From Chromatiales bacterium (GTDB lineage: Bacteria; Pseudomonadota; Gammaproteobacteria; RBG-16-57-12), in contig JALSJH010000009.1 of the NCBI GenBank assembly GCA_026989455.1, positions 41,401-105,400 on the forward strand: a stretch of 64,000 nt of DNA. The letters are read 5' to 3'. Positions 1-9,167 of this stretch are shown here, piece by piece. The position numbers and the translations under genes were made by a program. The notes beneath the pieces were generated by a model. It did no database searches and was not told where the DNA came from. It saw nothing but the letters and a program-made list of their open reading frames with translations. Every line of letters begins with the position of its first letter. The stretch's first letter is position 1.

Positions 1-283
1 GCTCTATTATCTGTTACGCAAAGAGCAGATTTTTGTATTGCAAAGTGGCTGGAGAAGCTTTCTGCTGAAGGTAGCGACAGCGGCATTGGTGATGAGCGCG
101 CTGCTCTACTTCTATTCGCCTGCACTTGAGCAGTGGATGGCGTGGGGGGGATGGCATCGTGCGGGGTGGTTGCTTTTCTGGGTAACAGCGGGCATGGCAA
201 GCTACTTTTCAACCCTGTTATTGCTGGGTGTTCGGGTTAAAGATCTACTGGGACGGCCAAAAAACAGTGTTTCTGGCGGTTAA
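1..283 (+). CDS. murJ: MurJ lipid II flippase, C-terminal end (partial)
   Basis: The frame is open from the window edge, so only the last ~93 residues are present and the ATG at 38 in the ORF track is internal. It shows two hydrophobic segments separated by a short charged loop, ending in a polar tail (RPKNSVSGG). MurJ is the polytopic inner-membrane flippase that moves lipid II to the periplasm for peptidoglycan synthesis. The assignment rests mainly on position: murJ directly before ribF and ileS is a conserved gammaproteobacterial order. The fragment alone is too short to prove the family. Confidence 0.75.
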   Translation, partial: LYYLLRKEQIFVLQSGWRSFLLKVATAALVMSALLYFYSPALEQWMAWGGWHRAGWLLFWVTAGMASYFSTLLLLGVRVKDLLGRPKNSVSGG

Positions 284-363
284 AGTGACGCGGGGGGTTA
301 AGTTGTAGTGGCTGCTGCTGTTATACTCGCTCCTTTCTTTTTATATAGGTCTCGTTTAAGTAT

Positions 364-1317
364 ATGGAGCTGATTCGTGGATTACATAATCTACGTGACC
401 GACATCGCGGTTGCGTGTTAACGATTGGTAATTTTGATGGCGTGCACCTTGGTCACCAATCGGTGTTGGGGCGCTTGGCTGAAAAAGCGGCTGAGCTGGA
501 CCTGCCCGCAGTGGTGATGATTTTTGAACCCCAGCCACAAGAGTTTTTTGCGCCTAGTGATGCCCCAGCGCGGTTGAATCGACTGCGTGAAAAATTGATG
601 TCATTTACACGCTTCGCTGTCGACCGGGTGGTCTGCATTCATTTTGATCAGCGATTCTCTGAAATGACAGCTGAGCAGTTTATTGATCTGCTGGTGCATA
701 AGCTGGGTGTGCGTTATCTGGTAGTGGGTGATGATTTTCGTTTTGGACACCAACGCCGAGGGGACTTTTCAATGTTGCAGAGTGCTGGACGTGATCATGG
801 CTTTGATGTGGTCAATATGCACACCTGTAATATTGATCAGAGCCGCATTAGCAGCACCCGTCTGCGAGACTCTTTGCAGCAGGGCGACCTGCAAAAGGCC
901 AAAAAGTTGTTAGGTCGCCCCTATCGAATCTGTGGGCGTATTGCCCATGGCGATAAACGTGGTCGCCAATTGGGGTTTCCCACAGCAAACGTGCATCTGC
1001 ACCGTATTTCAGTGCCGCTGCAAGGGGTGTTTGCGGTGGAGGTGTTCGGCCTTGAGGGAGAACCATTGGCCGGTGTGGCCAATATCGGTACCCGTCCCAC
1101 GGTGGGTGGTGGTTGCCAACCGATTTTAGAGATACATCTGCTGGACTTCTCCCGGGAGATCTACGGGCGTTATGTCCAAGTTGATATTTTGTGCAAAATA
1201 CGCCAAGAGCAGCGTTTTGAATCACTGGATGCGTTGAAAGCGCAGATTGATTGTGATGTCACTACGGCAAAAACATTTTTTAGTAACCATCACCAGCCTG
1301 TTGAGCTGGGCGCATAA
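364..1317 (+). CDS. ribF: Bifunctional riboflavin kinase / FAD synthetase RibF
   Basis: Converts riboflavin to FMN and then FAD in the cytoplasm. The N-terminal FMN adenylyltransferase half has the nucleotide-binding signature GNFDGVHLGHQ near residue 22. The C-terminal riboflavin kinase half has GDKRGRQLGFPTANV near residue 196. At 317 residues it is close to the usual ~310. It lies 80 bp after murJ and 21 bp before ileS, the standard murJ-ribF-ileS arrangement. The ATG at 364 lies close to the beginning of the family homology. FAD and FMN made here would supply the flavoproteins of the Rnf complex encoded later in the window. Confidence 0.97.
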   Translation: MELIRGLHNLRDRHRGCVLTIGNFDGVHLGHQSVLGRLAEKAAELDLPAVVMIFEPQPQEFFAPSDAPARLNRLREKLMSFTRFAVDRVVCIHFDQRFSEMTAEQFIDLLVHKLGVRYLVVGDDFRFGHQRRGDFSMLQSAGRDHGFDVVNMHTCNIDQSRISSTRLRDSLQQGDLQKAKKLLGRPYRICGRIAHGDKRGRQLGFPTANVHLHRISVPLQGVFAVEVFGLEGEPLAGVANIGTRPTVGGGCQPILEIHLLDFSREIYGRYVQVDILCKIRQEQRFESLDALKAQIDCDVTTAKTFFSNHHQPVELGA

Positions 1318-1338
1318 AGCGTTAAAAGAGAGACGGAT

Positions 1339-4158
1339 GTGAGCGACTATAAAGCAACCTTGAATTTACCAAAAACAGATTTCCCGATGCGGGGTAATCT
1401 GGCTAATCGTGAGCCTGAGTTCCTTAAGCGCTGGGCGGCTCAGGATCTCTATGCCAAGCAGCGATCTGCCGGGCAAGGGCGACCTCAATTTATTCTGCAT
1501 GATGGCCCGCCCTATGCGAATGGCAATATTCATATTGGTCATGCGGTTAATAAGGTGCTGAAAGATATTATTATCAAATCAAAGGTGATGAGCGGCTTTG
1601 ATGCCCCTTTTGTGCCGGGCTGGGACTGCCATGGTTTGCCGATTGAGTTAATGGTTGAAAAGAAGGTGGGTAAAGCGGGCCACAAAGTAGATGCGAAAAC
1701 TTTCCGCCAGAAGTGCCGTGAGTATGCAGCCAAGCAGGTGAATGGCCAGCGTGAAGATTTCAAACGTCTGGGTATCTTTGCCGAGTGGGAGAACCCCTAT
1801 CTGACCATGGACTTCAAATTTGAAGCCGATATTATCCGCGCGCTGGGCAAGATTGTTGAGAATGGCCATCTGCACAAAGGCTCCAAGCCGGTTCACTGGT
1901 GTGTCGACTGCGGCTCTGCACTGGCGGAGGCTGAGGTGGAGTATGAAGATAAAACTTCGCCGGCAATTGATGTGCGCTTTAGTGTGGTCGACGATGCCGA
2001 CTTTTTGAGTCGCTGTAGCCATGTGGAGGGTCATGAGGGGCATGGCGTAATATCTACGGTTATTTGGACCACAACACCGTGGACATTGCCCGCCAATCAG
2101 GCGGTCTCACTTAATCCCGAGTTTGAATATGCGGTGGTACAGACACCCAATGAGCGACTGCTGCTGGCAGAGAGCTTGCTGAAAGATGTGATGGCTCGTT
2201 ATGAGATCGATGAGTACCGTGTGATTGCATATTGCAAGGGATCTGATTTAGAGGGTATTAAGTTACAACACCCCTTCAGCGATCGCGAAGTACCGATTAT
2301 TGTGGGTGATCATGTGACATCTGAGGCGGGCACCGGCGCGGTGCATACCGCACCGGGACATGGCCAGGATGATTATGTGGTGGCATCACGGTATGGGCTG
2401 GCGGTGGTTAATCCGGTGGGTGGAGATGGTAAGTTCTTGCCGGATACCGAGCACTTTGCCGGGCAGCATGTTTTTAAGGCCAATGACAGCGTATTGGAGC
2501 TGTTAAAAGCGAAGGGGAAGTTGATACGTGCAGAGGCAATACGCCATAGCTATCCCCACTGCTGGCGACACAAAACACCGATTATTTTTCGCGCTACTCC
2601 ACAGTGGTTTATCAGTATGCAGCAAAATGGCCTGCGTGATACCGCGCAAGCTGAAATTCAGAAAACAGAGTGGCTGCCTGAGTGGGGTAAAGCGCGTATT
2701 GAAGGAATGGTGAATAATCGCCCTGACTGGTGCATCTCCCGCCAGCGGACTTGGGGTGTGCCGATTGCGCTTTTTGTCCATAAAGAGAGCCAGGCACTGC
2801 ACCCAGATAGCGCAAAGTTGATCGAGCAGGTGGCTCTCCGGGTTGAAACGCAGGGGATCGATGGCTGGTTCGAAATGGATGCCGCGGAACTGCTGGGCGA
2901 AGAGGCAGCTCAGTATGAAAAAGTGACCGATACCCTCGATGTCTGGTTTGATTCAGGGGTGACTCACCATGCGGTGCTGGCACGTCGTGATGGGTTGGCT
3001 TATCCGGCAGATCTCTACTTGGAAGGTTCAGACCAGCACCGTGGTTGGTTTCAGTCATCACTGCTGACCTCTGTGGCTATTAATGGCCAAGCTCCCTATA
3101 AATCGGTGCTGACTCACGGCTTTACTGTGGATGCTAAAGGGCAGAAGATGTCCAAGTCCAAGGGTAATGTGGTCGCACCTCAAAAAGTGGTTAATAACCT
3201 GGGTGCCGACGTATTGCGCTTGTGGGTTGCGGCGACGGATTACCGTGGTGAAATGACCGTCTCCGATGAGATTCTCAAACGCACCTCAGACACTTACCGC
3301 CGAATCCGTAACACCGCACGCTTTCTGCTGGCTAATTTGAATGGCTTTGATCCAGCAACCGATAAGCTGCAACCCTCAGAGATGATTGCTCTGGATCGCT
3401 GGGTGATTGAGCGTACAGCACAGCTCCAACTCGAGCTGCAGGATGCTTACAATAAATATGAGTTTCATCACATCTACCAGAAAGTACAAAACTTCTGCTC
3501 AGTAGATATGGGTTCATTCTATCTGGATGTGGTGAAAGATCGCCAATACACCACCCAGGCAGACTCTATCGCTCGCCGCAGCTGTCAGACTGCACTCTAT
3601 CATGTGGTTGAGGCGCTCTCTCGCTGGCTGGCACCGATTTTAAGCTTTACCGCCGAGGAGATTTATCAGCACATTCCCGGTAAACGCAGTGAGAGTGTCT
3701 TTCTGGAGCAGTGGTATTGTCTGCCTGAGACGGGTGAACAGGCGATGGACAGTGAATTCTGGAGCCAGGTGATTGCCATCCGAGTAGCGGTGACTAAGGC
3801 GCTGGAGCCATTGCGTGAATCGAAAGCGATAGGCTCATCACTGGATGCTGAGGTTGACCTCTACTGTGGTCGCGAAATCTATGATCGACTCGCCTTGCTG
3901 GATGATGAGCTTCGCTTCGCGTTGATCACCTCCTATGCGCGTATTCACACCACAGAGACCATACCCAGCCACTCAACCCACATTACGTTAGAGAGCAATG
4001 ATGAGCTGTGGATTGTGACGAAAGCATCGACACACGCCAAATGCGGGCGCTGCTGGCACCACCGTGAAGAGGTCGGCAGCCATGCTGAACACCCCGAGCT
4101 GTGCAGCCGCTGTATTGAGAACGTGGCAGGCGAGGGGGAGCAGCGTCAATATGCTTAA
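1339..4158 (+). CDS. ileS: Isoleucyl-tRNA synthetase
   Basis: Class I aminoacyl-tRNA synthetase that charges tRNA-Ile. It has the HIGH-type motif (NGNIHIGHA, about residue 62), the KMSKS loop (about residue 602), the large CP1 editing domain between them, and a C-terminal zinc finger with CGRCWHHR and CSRC pairs. Length 939 is typical of the E. coli type. The start is GTG at 1339; an ATG two bases upstream overlaps it but runs straight into a stop. The 3' end overlaps lspA by 8 bp, implying translational coupling. Confidence 0.98.
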   Translation: MSDYKATLNLPKTDFPMRGNLANREPEFLKRWAAQDLYAKQRSAGQGRPQFILHDGPPYANGNIHIGHAVNKVLKDIIIKSKVMSGFDAPFVPGWDCHGLPIELMVEKKVGKAGHKVDAKTFRQKCREYAAKQVNGQREDFKRLGIFAEWENPYLTMDFKFEADIIRALGKIVENGHLHKGSKPVHWCVDCGSALAEAEVEYEDKTSPAIDVRFSVVDDADFLSRCSHVEGHEGHGVISTVIWTTTPWTLPANQAVSLNPEFEYAVVQTPNERLLLAESLLKDVMARYEIDEYRVIAYCKGSDLEGIKLQHPFSDREVPIIVGDHVTSEAGTGAVHTAPGHGQDDYVVASRYGLAVVNPVGGDGKFLPDTEHFAGQHVFKANDSVLELLKAKGKLIRAEAIRHSYPHCWRHKTPIIFRATPQWFISMQQNGLRDTAQAEIQKTEWLPEWGKARIEGMVNNRPDWCISRQRTWGVPIALFVHKESQALHPDSAKLIEQVALRVETQGIDGWFEMDAAELLGEEAAQYEKVTDTLDVWFDSGVTHHAVLARRDGLAYPADLYLEGSDQHRGWFQSSLLTSVAINGQAPYKSVLTHGFTVDAKGQKMSKSKGNVVAPQKVVNNLGADVLRLWVAATDYRGEMTVSDEILKRTSDTYRRIRNTARFLLANLNGFDPATDKLQPSEMIALDRWVIERTAQLQLELQDAYNKYEFHHIYQKVQNFCSVDMGSFYLDVVKDRQYTTQADSIARRSCQTALYHVVEALSRWLAPILSFTAEEIYQHIPGKRSESVFLEQWYCLPETGEQAMDSEFWSQVIAIRVAVTKALEPLRESKAIGSSLDAEVDLYCGREIYDRLALLDDELRFALITSYARIHTTETIPSHSTHITLESNDELWIVTKASTHAKCGRCWHHREEVGSHAEHPELCSRCIENVAGEGEQRQYA

Positions 4159-4633
4159 GTGGTTGTGGCTAACGGCACTGATTTTTACGCTGGATCTGGC
4201 GACTAAGTTTTGGGTCTCCAGCACTCTGTCGCTTTATGAGGTGATTCCGGTGACCTCCTTTTTCAATATCGTACTGGCACACAATAGTGGCGCCGCTTTT
4301 AGTTTTTTGGCCGATGCCGGTGGCTGGCAACGCTGGTTTTTTACCGCTATTGCGCTGCTGGTCAGTGTGGTGATTGTGGTGTGGCTTAAACGCCTTCCGG
4401 TTAATGAAAAGCTTCAGGCGGTCGGACTGGCATCTATACTCGGTGGTGCGCTGGGCAATGTCTTTGATCGGATTGCACACGGCTACGTGGTGGATTTCCT
4501 CGATTTTCACTATAAAAGCTACCACTGGCCCGCCTTTAATGTGGCCGACATGGCGATTATGATGGGTGCCGCTCTACTTATTTGGCACACTATTTTTTGT
4601 TCGCAGGAAGTTGGAAAGTCTGAGGTTAAATGA
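4151..4633 (+). CDS. lspA: Prolipoprotein signal peptidase (signal peptidase II)
   Basis: Aspartic protease of the inner membrane that removes signal peptides from lipid-modified prolipoproteins. Four hydrophobic segments are visible. The catalytic aspartates sit in VVDFLDF (Asp115) and FNVADMA (Asp133), and the NSGAAFS block is conserved. I start it at the ATG at 4151 (160 aa), not at 4064 as in the ORF track: the extra 29 residues are ileS sequence read in another frame, and 160 aa matches the family. It overlaps the end of ileS by 8 bp. In many relatives fkpB follows; here a MITE and a toxin-antitoxin operon follow instead. Confidence 0.96.
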   Translation: MLKWLWLTALIFTLDLATKFWVSSTLSLYEVIPVTSFFNIVLAHNSGAAFSFLADAGGWQRWFFTAIALLVSVVIVVWLKRLPVNEKLQAVGLASILGGALGNVFDRIAHGYVVDFLDFHYKSYHWPAFNVADMAIMMGAALLIWHTIFCSQEVGKSEVK

Positions 4634-4646
4634 TTTATTAGCTTCC

Positions 4647-4812
4647 CTAGGAGCCTGTCCGAGAATAGAAGATCTACTACGGAAAAGCCCTTTTGGCTCA
4701 TTTCTACGCTCATTTTCGTTAAATATGAACAACTATTTGCCTTAAATGACGAAAAAATGGACTCAAAATGGCTTTCCCTCGCTACGACCCCTATTCTCGG
4801 ACAAGCTCCTAG
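4647..4812. mobile_element. MITE-like element A (158 bp) with CTAG target duplication
   Basis: A non-coding 158-bp element (4651-4808) is bounded by 18-bp terminal inverted repeats, GAGCCTGTCCGAGAATAG and GAGCTTGTCCGAGAATAG, which differ at one base. It is flanked on both sides by CTAG (4647-4650 and 4809-4812), which reads as a 4-bp target-site duplication. The inner sequence is also an imperfect palindrome (GGAAAAGCC... paired with ...GGCTTTCC), so it can fold into one long hairpin. It encodes no transposase and would depend on one elsewhere. A 4-bp YTAR-type duplication is known for part of the IS5 family, but that parentage is inference. Confidence 0.8.
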
Positions 4813-4902
4813 ACAGGGGCAATGAAGTTCGAACTGTACGATGAAATGTTAGCTGAACGTGGCCAATAAGATTGTATTTTTTTTGAAATTAAAGAGGACA
4901 CT

Positions 4903-5148
4903 ATGAAAATTAAAGCCAGTTCCATTCCGATAGAGTTATTGAATCGTATCAAAAATCCAGACCCGATCGCAGGTGAAGATATTTTGATTGAAAATGATGA
5001 CGGGTCATTATTAGGTGTTATTTTGCAGCCAAAGGCATATGAGTTCTTTCTTGAGAAAATTGAAGAGAGAGAAGATGCGTTGGATAGTTCATTAAATGAG
5101 CCTTACGATAAAAACTCCAAAACTTTAGATGACCTGTTAGGAGAATAA
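4903..5148 (+). CDS. Putative type II antitoxin (Phd/YefM-like)
   Basis: An 81-residue acidic protein just upstream of a RelE-like toxin. The middle section (DILIENDDGSLLGVILQP followed by AYEFFLEKIEERED) resembles the strand-strand-helix core of Phd/YefM antitoxins, in which the strands carry a basic or polar loop and a YExL-like helix follows. The last ~25 residues are polar, as expected for a disordered toxin-binding tail. A ribosome-binding site (AAAGAGGA) precedes the ATG. The family call is by eye; the N-terminal DNA-binding part does not match well. It would neutralise the toxin and probably autoregulate the operon. Confidence 0.6.
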   Translation: MKIKASSIPIELLNRIKNPDPIAGEDILIENDDGSLLGVILQPKAYEFFLEKIEEREDALDSSLNEPYDKNSKTLDDLLGE

Positions 5149-5151
5149 AAT

Positions 5152-5298
5152 ATGAATGGCCATGAAAATCAAAAAGAGACAGAGGAAGAAAAAGAAAAAA
5201 GAATGAACCAGGAAGCGACAATGGAGAAGTTGAAAACGCCTAACCATAACATCAAACAACTAAAAACATTGGAAGAGCTTTTAAGGGAGAAGCGTTGA
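5152..5298 (+). CDS. 48-residue charged small protein between antitoxin and toxin
   Basis: Too short for the ORF track. The ATG at 5152 is 3 bp after the antitoxin stop, and the frame runs 48 codons to a TGA at 5296-5298 that overlaps the toxin ATG (TGATG). The product is almost entirely charged and polar (Glu/Lys rich, e.g. KETEEEKEKR) and predicted helical, ending in LKTLEELLREKR. I do not recognise a family. The position and stop-start overlap suggest that it is translated and sets toxin translation. It could be a third component, a second antitoxin part, or a split-off antitoxin C-terminus. Confidence 0.5.
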   Translation: MNGHENQKETEEEKEKRMNQEATMEKLKTPNHNIKQLKTLEELLREKR

Positions 5299-5552
5299 TG
5301 TATACAGTTCGTTTTTCAAAAAAGGCTGAGAAAGCTCTTAATAAAATAGATCATGTTATGAAGCGTCGAGTTTTACAGAAAATAGAAAATATTACAGCTA
5401 GCCCAAAAAACGGGCCAAATATTAAAAAAATACAAGGGTTTTATGATCGCTATCGTTACAGAATAGGTGATTTCAGAGTGATCTATGAGGTCATCGATTC
5501 TGACTTAGTGGTATGGGTATTGGAATCTGACTGGCGTGGCAACATTTACTAA
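5298..5552 (+). CDS. RelE/ParE-family toxin
   Basis: An 84-residue basic protein with the RelE/ParE fold signature: N-terminal YTVRFSKKAEKALNKID, then a helix hairpin, KKIQGFYDRYRYRIGDFRVIYEV, and a C-terminal strand ending in WRGNIY. RelE-type members cleave mRNA on the ribosome; ParE-type members poison gyrase, and sequence by eye does not separate them. Arginines in GDFR and DWRG and the final tyrosine fit the RelE catalytic set, although the common H-R pair before the end is W-R here. I use the ATG at 5298 rather than the TTG at 5295 because it overlaps the preceding stop. Confidence 0.8.
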   Translation: MYTVRFSKKAEKALNKIDHVMKRRVLQKIENITASPKNGPNIKKIQGFYDRYRYRIGDFRVIYEVIDSDLVVWVLESDWRGNIY

Positions 5553-5655
5553 CCATTTACACCGGTTTTTTTGTGAAATTCACATGTTGAATTAATATCT
5601 TACAAGATATTTTCGCGTATTTATGAGCTATCTGAGTTAATTTGAGTAACAAACA

Positions 5656-6591
5656 ATGAAAGTCATTCTCGCTAACCCTCGCGGCTTCTGTGCTGGTGTT
5701 GACCGTGCTATCGAAATTGTCGAAAAGGCGTTGGAGATCTATGGGGCTCCCACCTATGTGCGCCACGAAGTGGTGCATAATCGTTTTGTGGTTGAGAGTC
5801 TGAAGGCGAAAGGGGCGATCTTTGTTCAGGAGGTGGATCAGGTGCCGGATGACAATCTGGTGATCTTCTCAGCCCACGGTGTTTCGCAACAGGTACGCAA
5901 AGAGGCGAAGCAGCGTGGTTTGCGGATCTTGGATGCCACCTGTCCGCTGGTTACCAAAGTGCACTTAGAGGTGATGCGATACGCCAAAGATAAACGGGAT
6001 GTGGTGTTGATTGGCCATGCCGGTCACCCGGAAGTTGAAGGCACCATGGGTCAATATAAGGGCGCTGGAGAGATGTACTTGGTGGAGACCCCGGAGGATG
6101 TTGCTAAGCTTAAAGTGGCAGACGGTGAAAACCTTGCCTTTGTTACTCAGACCACACTCTCCATGGATGATGCCATGGTGGTGATTGAGGCGCTGCGCCA
6201 GCATTTTCCGACAATTATTGGCCCGAAAAAAGATGATGTCTGTTATGCCACCCAGAATCGTCAGGATGCGGTGAAGCGTCTGGCAAAAAACTGTGACCTG
6301 GTGCTGGTAGTCGGCTCACCCAATAGCTCTAATTCAAACCGCTTGCGGGAAGTGGCCGAGCGCCACGGAATTTCTGCCTACCTGATCGATAACGCAGATG
6401 AAATTGATGCCCGCTGGTTGGAAGGCAAGCTGTGTGTGGGGGTCACCGCAGGTGCATCGGCTCCTGAGGTGTTGGTGGTGGCGGTTATCGATAAACTGAA
6501 GAGCCTGGGTGCAACGTCGGTGAAAAGTGACAATGGCGAGCCAGAGACGATTGAGTTTCCCATTCCCAGGGAACTCACCGCGAGAGGTTAA
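5656..6591 (+). CDS. ispH: 4-hydroxy-3-methylbut-2-enyl diphosphate reductase IspH
   Basis: Last enzyme of the MEP isoprenoid pathway; an iron-sulfur enzyme that reduces HMBPP to IPP and DMAPP. All three cluster cysteines are visible: Cys12 in GFCAGVDRA, Cys96 in DATCPLV and Cys196 in [10 protein letters not shown]. The AHGVS and [12 protein letters not shown] substrate-binding blocks are present. Length 311 is normal. ispH usually follows lspA-fkpB; here a toxin-antitoxin unit separates it from lspA. A MITE-like hairpin begins 10 bp after its stop codon. Confidence 0.98.
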   Translation: MKVILANPRGFCAGVDRAIEIVEKALEIYGAPTYVRHEVVHNRFVVESLKAKGAIFVQEVDQVPDDNLVIFSAHGVSQQVRKEAKQRGLRILDATCPLVTKVHLEVMRYAKDKRDVVLIGHAGHPEVEGTMGQYKGAGEMYLVETPEDVAKLKVADGENLAFVTQTTLSMDDAMVVIEALRQHFPTIIGPKKDDVCYATQNRQDAVKRLAKNCDLVLVVGSPNSSNSNRLREVAERHGISAYLIDNADEIDARWLEGKLCVGVTAGASAPEVLVVAVIDKLKSLGATSVKSDNGEPETIEFPIPRELTARG

Positions 6592-6597
6592 ATCGCA

Positions 6598-6763
6598 CTA
6601 AGGAATCTCGGATTAAGTCTGGATGAATTTAGGCTGAGAGGAAATTGCTCTCATTAGTTCCGAAATGCGTAGTAATAGCTGTTCTATTGGTGCAATTTTC
6701 GGGACTAATGAGGGCGATTTCAGCCAGCATAAAATATTCATGACTTGATCAGAGCTTCCTTAA
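6598..6763. mobile_element. MITE-like element B, copy 1 (158 bp)
   Basis: The non-coding element at 6602-6759 has imperfect terminal inverted repeats, GGAATCTCGGATTAAGTC and GGAAGCTCTGATCAAGTC (reverse complement of the right end). It is flanked by CTAA and TTAA, a near-match 4-bp target duplication. The interior folds back on itself (GAAATTGCTCTCATTAG paired with CTAATGAGGGCGATTTC), giving one long hairpin. It lies in the convergent gap between ispH and pilV and might stop transcription from both sides. A second copy, about 91% identical by eye, is at 30322-30479. Confidence 0.85.
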
Positions 6764-6766
6764 AGG

Positions 6767-7219
6767 TCATGGATCGATTAACCGGGCACTCTCCATAAAC
6801 GAGGATGAGCTGATCTGGGTGACGAGTTGAATAGAGGTATTCTCGCTCACACCACCTGTGGCAGAGGTGTAATCATCCCACTCTACGGTCACCTCAATAG
6901 TGGCTCCTGTACCACTTCTGGTGATTTCCCAAGTCCGCATATAGTGCTCATTGATACCCGCCTGCACCGCCCCGTTAATCGTATCTGACCCACCTGCTAG
7001 AAGTGCGAAGTCGTGACTTCTCAAACGCTCTATTTTATCCTGAGCCAGATTGATTGCGATGGTTCTGTTTTTGGCCAGCGCGCTGCTTTGTATCAGCTGA
7101 CCCTGGAACTTAGCCATGGCCATTAAGCCGGTAGAGAGAATCACCAGTGTGATCAATACCTCAAGCAGTGAAAAGCCTTGTTTTTTATGGTGACTGCTAG
7201 TGAGTAAACTTATCGACAT
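6767..7219 (-). CDS. pilV: Type IV pilus minor pilin PilV-like
   Basis: Prepilin with a short leader ending in KKQG, cleaved before FSLLEVLITLVILSTGL. This is the class III signal and N-terminal hydrophobic helix, with Glu at +5. The remainder (ALAKNRTIAINLAQDKIERLRSH) resembles PilV proteins, which help prime pilus assembly. I choose the ATG at 7219 (150 aa) over the TTG at 7249; this leaves a 14-bp gap after pilX rather than an overlap. It is the last gene of a leftward fimT-pilW-pilX-pilV operon; in Pseudomonas pilV comes before pilW. Confidence 0.85.
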   Translation of the reverse strand: MSISLLTSSHHKKQGFSLLEVLITLVILSTGLMAMAKFQGQLIQSSALAKNRTIAINLAQDKIERLRSHDFALLAGGSDTINGAVQAGINEHYMRTWEITRSGTGATIEVTVEWDDYTSATGGVSENTSIQLVTQISSSSFMESARLIDP

Positions 7220-7233
7220 GCCAGACCCCGGGT

Positions 7234-8304
7234 TTAAAAGTCGCGCCAACCACCGGCAACTCGAGCAACCGGACCGACGGCCTTGCCCACATTGTTCAAA
7301 ATAGCAGGCTTATAGTGGATGCAGAGCACCTCATTCGCTAAAAAATCACCTTCAACAACCATCGCACCATTGATTGTAGCCGCGCCTCCATCTGTATGGA
7401 AGTTGCCAGAGGTGTAGATGAGCCCATTGTAAACAGCATTTCCTGCCATGGTGAGGTCGCCATCAACAACCATTAAAATAGGTTTGCCAGCGGTGCCAAG
7501 CACGCCGTTTCCCGCTATTCTAATATCACCCTCAAACCACGCAATACCACCCGCTGTATCGATGAAATACCCCGCACTACAGTGACTACAGGCAATCTTA
7601 GTAGCCATCTCTTTGAGTTCGGTTTTGCTCATCTTGAAGGTGCTGTTAAAGAGTGACTCTGGGCTTGTGGATCTGTTTTGTGCAGAGAGTGTAATGCGGC
7701 TGTTTTTGCAGTCGGGTTCACTGGCAGGGAGAGATGTTTCCAGGGTGGTTTTTGTGGTTGAAATAGCCTCACTATTATTGGCTTGGCGCAACTTTGGTAG
7801 CGTAACATTGCCCCCAGTGATGAGTCCTTCGCTGGGTACATTCATCGCCAGTGGTAGTAGTTGAATGGTTTGGCTGATGGTTTTTGTGCTGCTGTTGTCA
7901 TCAGACTGGCCAGTGGCGGTGATAACGATCAGCTGAGTGTCGTGTTGAATAGGGTTTGAGTAGCTTATGTGGTAACTGGCGTTATTGGAAAGCACTACGC
8001 TGGGCTGAATCAGCTTATTGCTGTCGATAAACCCATCCGCATCACTCACCTCATTACCATCCGCAAGCAGAGTTCTGTTGGCAACGGTTTGCAGTTCAGT
8101 GATCGCAGCCTCCAATCCGGCCTGAGCAGCTTCATAGGCAAGTTTGCTACGATAATCATTAGCCGCTATTTGAGTCTCTATCACTGTGTTTTGTGCGGCG
8201 TAGAGCGTCATCATGGTGATGGAGAATAGCAGAATAAGGGAGATCATCAGTGTGGCGACGCCCCGTTGTTTTTGTGCGCTCTGTTGCTGTTTCAAAAACA
8301 TCAT
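7234..8304 (-). CDS. pilX: Type IV pilus minor-pilin operon protein PilX-like
   Basis: The N-terminus (KQRGVATLMISLILLFSITMM) is the PilX_N type: one hydrophobic helix after a Gly, without the canonical +5 Glu. The QIAANDYRSKLAYEAAQAGLEAAI block that follows is typical of PilX/PilW partners. At 356 residues it is roughly twice the usual PilX length. The extra C-terminal half has short repeated turns rich in Gly and Val (GDIRIAGNGV, GDLTMAGNAV, GNFHTDGGAA, GAMVVEGDF) that suggest a small beta-solenoid. It overlaps the stop of pilW by 4 bp (ATGA). Confidence 0.8.
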   Translation of the reverse strand: MMFLKQQQSAQKQRGVATLMISLILLFSITMMTLYAAQNTVIETQIAANDYRSKLAYEAAQAGLEAAITELQTVANRTLLADGNEVSDADGFIDSNKLIQPSVVLSNNASYHISYSNPIQHDTQLIVITATGQSDDNSSTKTISQTIQLLPLAMNVPSEGLITGGNVTLPKLRQANNSEAISTTKTTLETSLPASEPDCKNSRITLSAQNRSTSPESLFNSTFKMSKTELKEMATKIACSHCSAGYFIDTAGGIAWFEGDIRIAGNGVLGTAGKPILMVVDGDLTMAGNAVYNGLIYTSGNFHTDGGAATINGAMVVEGDFLANEVLCIHYKPAILNNVGKAVGPVARVAGGWRDF

Positions 8305-9032
8305 ATGCCAACCTCACAGGCTACGCCTGGGCAATAGCGGTGGTTAGCGATATGGGTGGTGTTTTGCAGGGTGGATGAAACAGTGGGGTCATTGGCGAGT
8401 TGGCCGCTGAGGGTGATGGTAATGACTCGAATAGAGAGTACGCCATTGGCCGTTGCTACAGTGCGACTGCTTGTAGCATCGAACGATAGCTGGGTTATGT
8501 TGCTCATAAGCGGGTTGCTTAAGCGCCGCCAGCCACCCGCTGCGCAGCCTGCACCGGAAAAGCGCCGGGCAATGAAGCCAATACCATCATCGCTGATATG
8601 GCGTTTGTAACCGTAGTTTTCGCTGGTCTGAACAATCCCATCAGGTGTTGCTGGGTTAGCGCCATTTTCATAATCATAGCTAAACAGAACGCAGTCGTTG
8701 GCTTGCAGGTTGCGGCCTATTTCGATCGGTGAAAAAGGATTGATCTGATGGGTGCAACCGGCACTCACTGCGGCAGTGGCTGAGAGGTTTCTTGCTGCCA
8801 AGGTGCAGTGTGCATCGCGGAAGTAACCGGCACGACGAAGGTCGCTGCTGATCAACTCCATGATGCTTCGCATCTCCTGGTGGAGTCGGGTGGTTTGTAG
8901 CGCGGAGCGGTTGGTGGCCACACTGTTTACAAACAGTGTGATAATGGTGCTGATTACCGTGAGCCCTAGCAGCATGGCAATCATCAGCTCAACTAGGGTA
9001 ACGCCCCGCTGGTTTTTAAGGGTGATAAGCAT
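8301..9032 (-). CDS. pilW: Type IV pilus minor pilin PilW-like
   Basis: Prepilin with leader MLITLKNQRG cleaved before VTLVELMIAMLLGLTVISTI, with the conserved Glu at +5. Then comes MRSIMELISSDLRRAGYF, a block typical of PilW. The start is the ATG at 9032 (243 aa), supported by a strong ribosome-binding site (AAGGAGG); the 36 extra residues in the ORF track read through non-coding sequence. PilW is a minor pilin thought to form the pilus tip and initiation complex with PilV, PilX and FimU/T. It overlaps pilX by 4 bp. Confidence 0.87.
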   Translation of the reverse strand: MLITLKNQRGVTLVELMIAMLLGLTVISTIITLFVNSVATNRSALQTTRLHQEMRSIMELISSDLRRAGYFRDAHCTLAARNLSATAAVSAGCTHQINPFSPIEIGRNLQANDCVLFSYDYENGANPATPDGIVQTSENYGYKRHISDDGIGFIARRFSGAGCAAGGWRRLSNPLMSNITQLSFDATSSRTVATANGVLSIRVITITLSGQLANDPTVSSTLQNTTHIANHRYCPGVACEVGI

Positions 9033-9167
9033 GGGTAATCCTCCTTGATTACTCACTATTTGCATCCATGCAAAGTAGATTAGATAATTCAATCCACAGC
9101 TAAGAATAGAACATATTTCCCCTGGTGACTCAAGTTTCAATATCGGGACAGATAGGAGACGTCCATT

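Noticed and set aside
848-1225. 125-codon minus-strand frame inside ribF
   Set aside because: Complete overlap with a clear RibF protein, no ribosome-binding site, and no recognisable domain. A shadow of the real gene.
4822-4869. 15-codon frame MKFELYDEMLAERGQ before the antitoxin
   Set aside because: Considered as a leader peptide or an fkpB remnant. It has no similarity to the FkpB C-terminus that I can see, and it is too short to support either claim.
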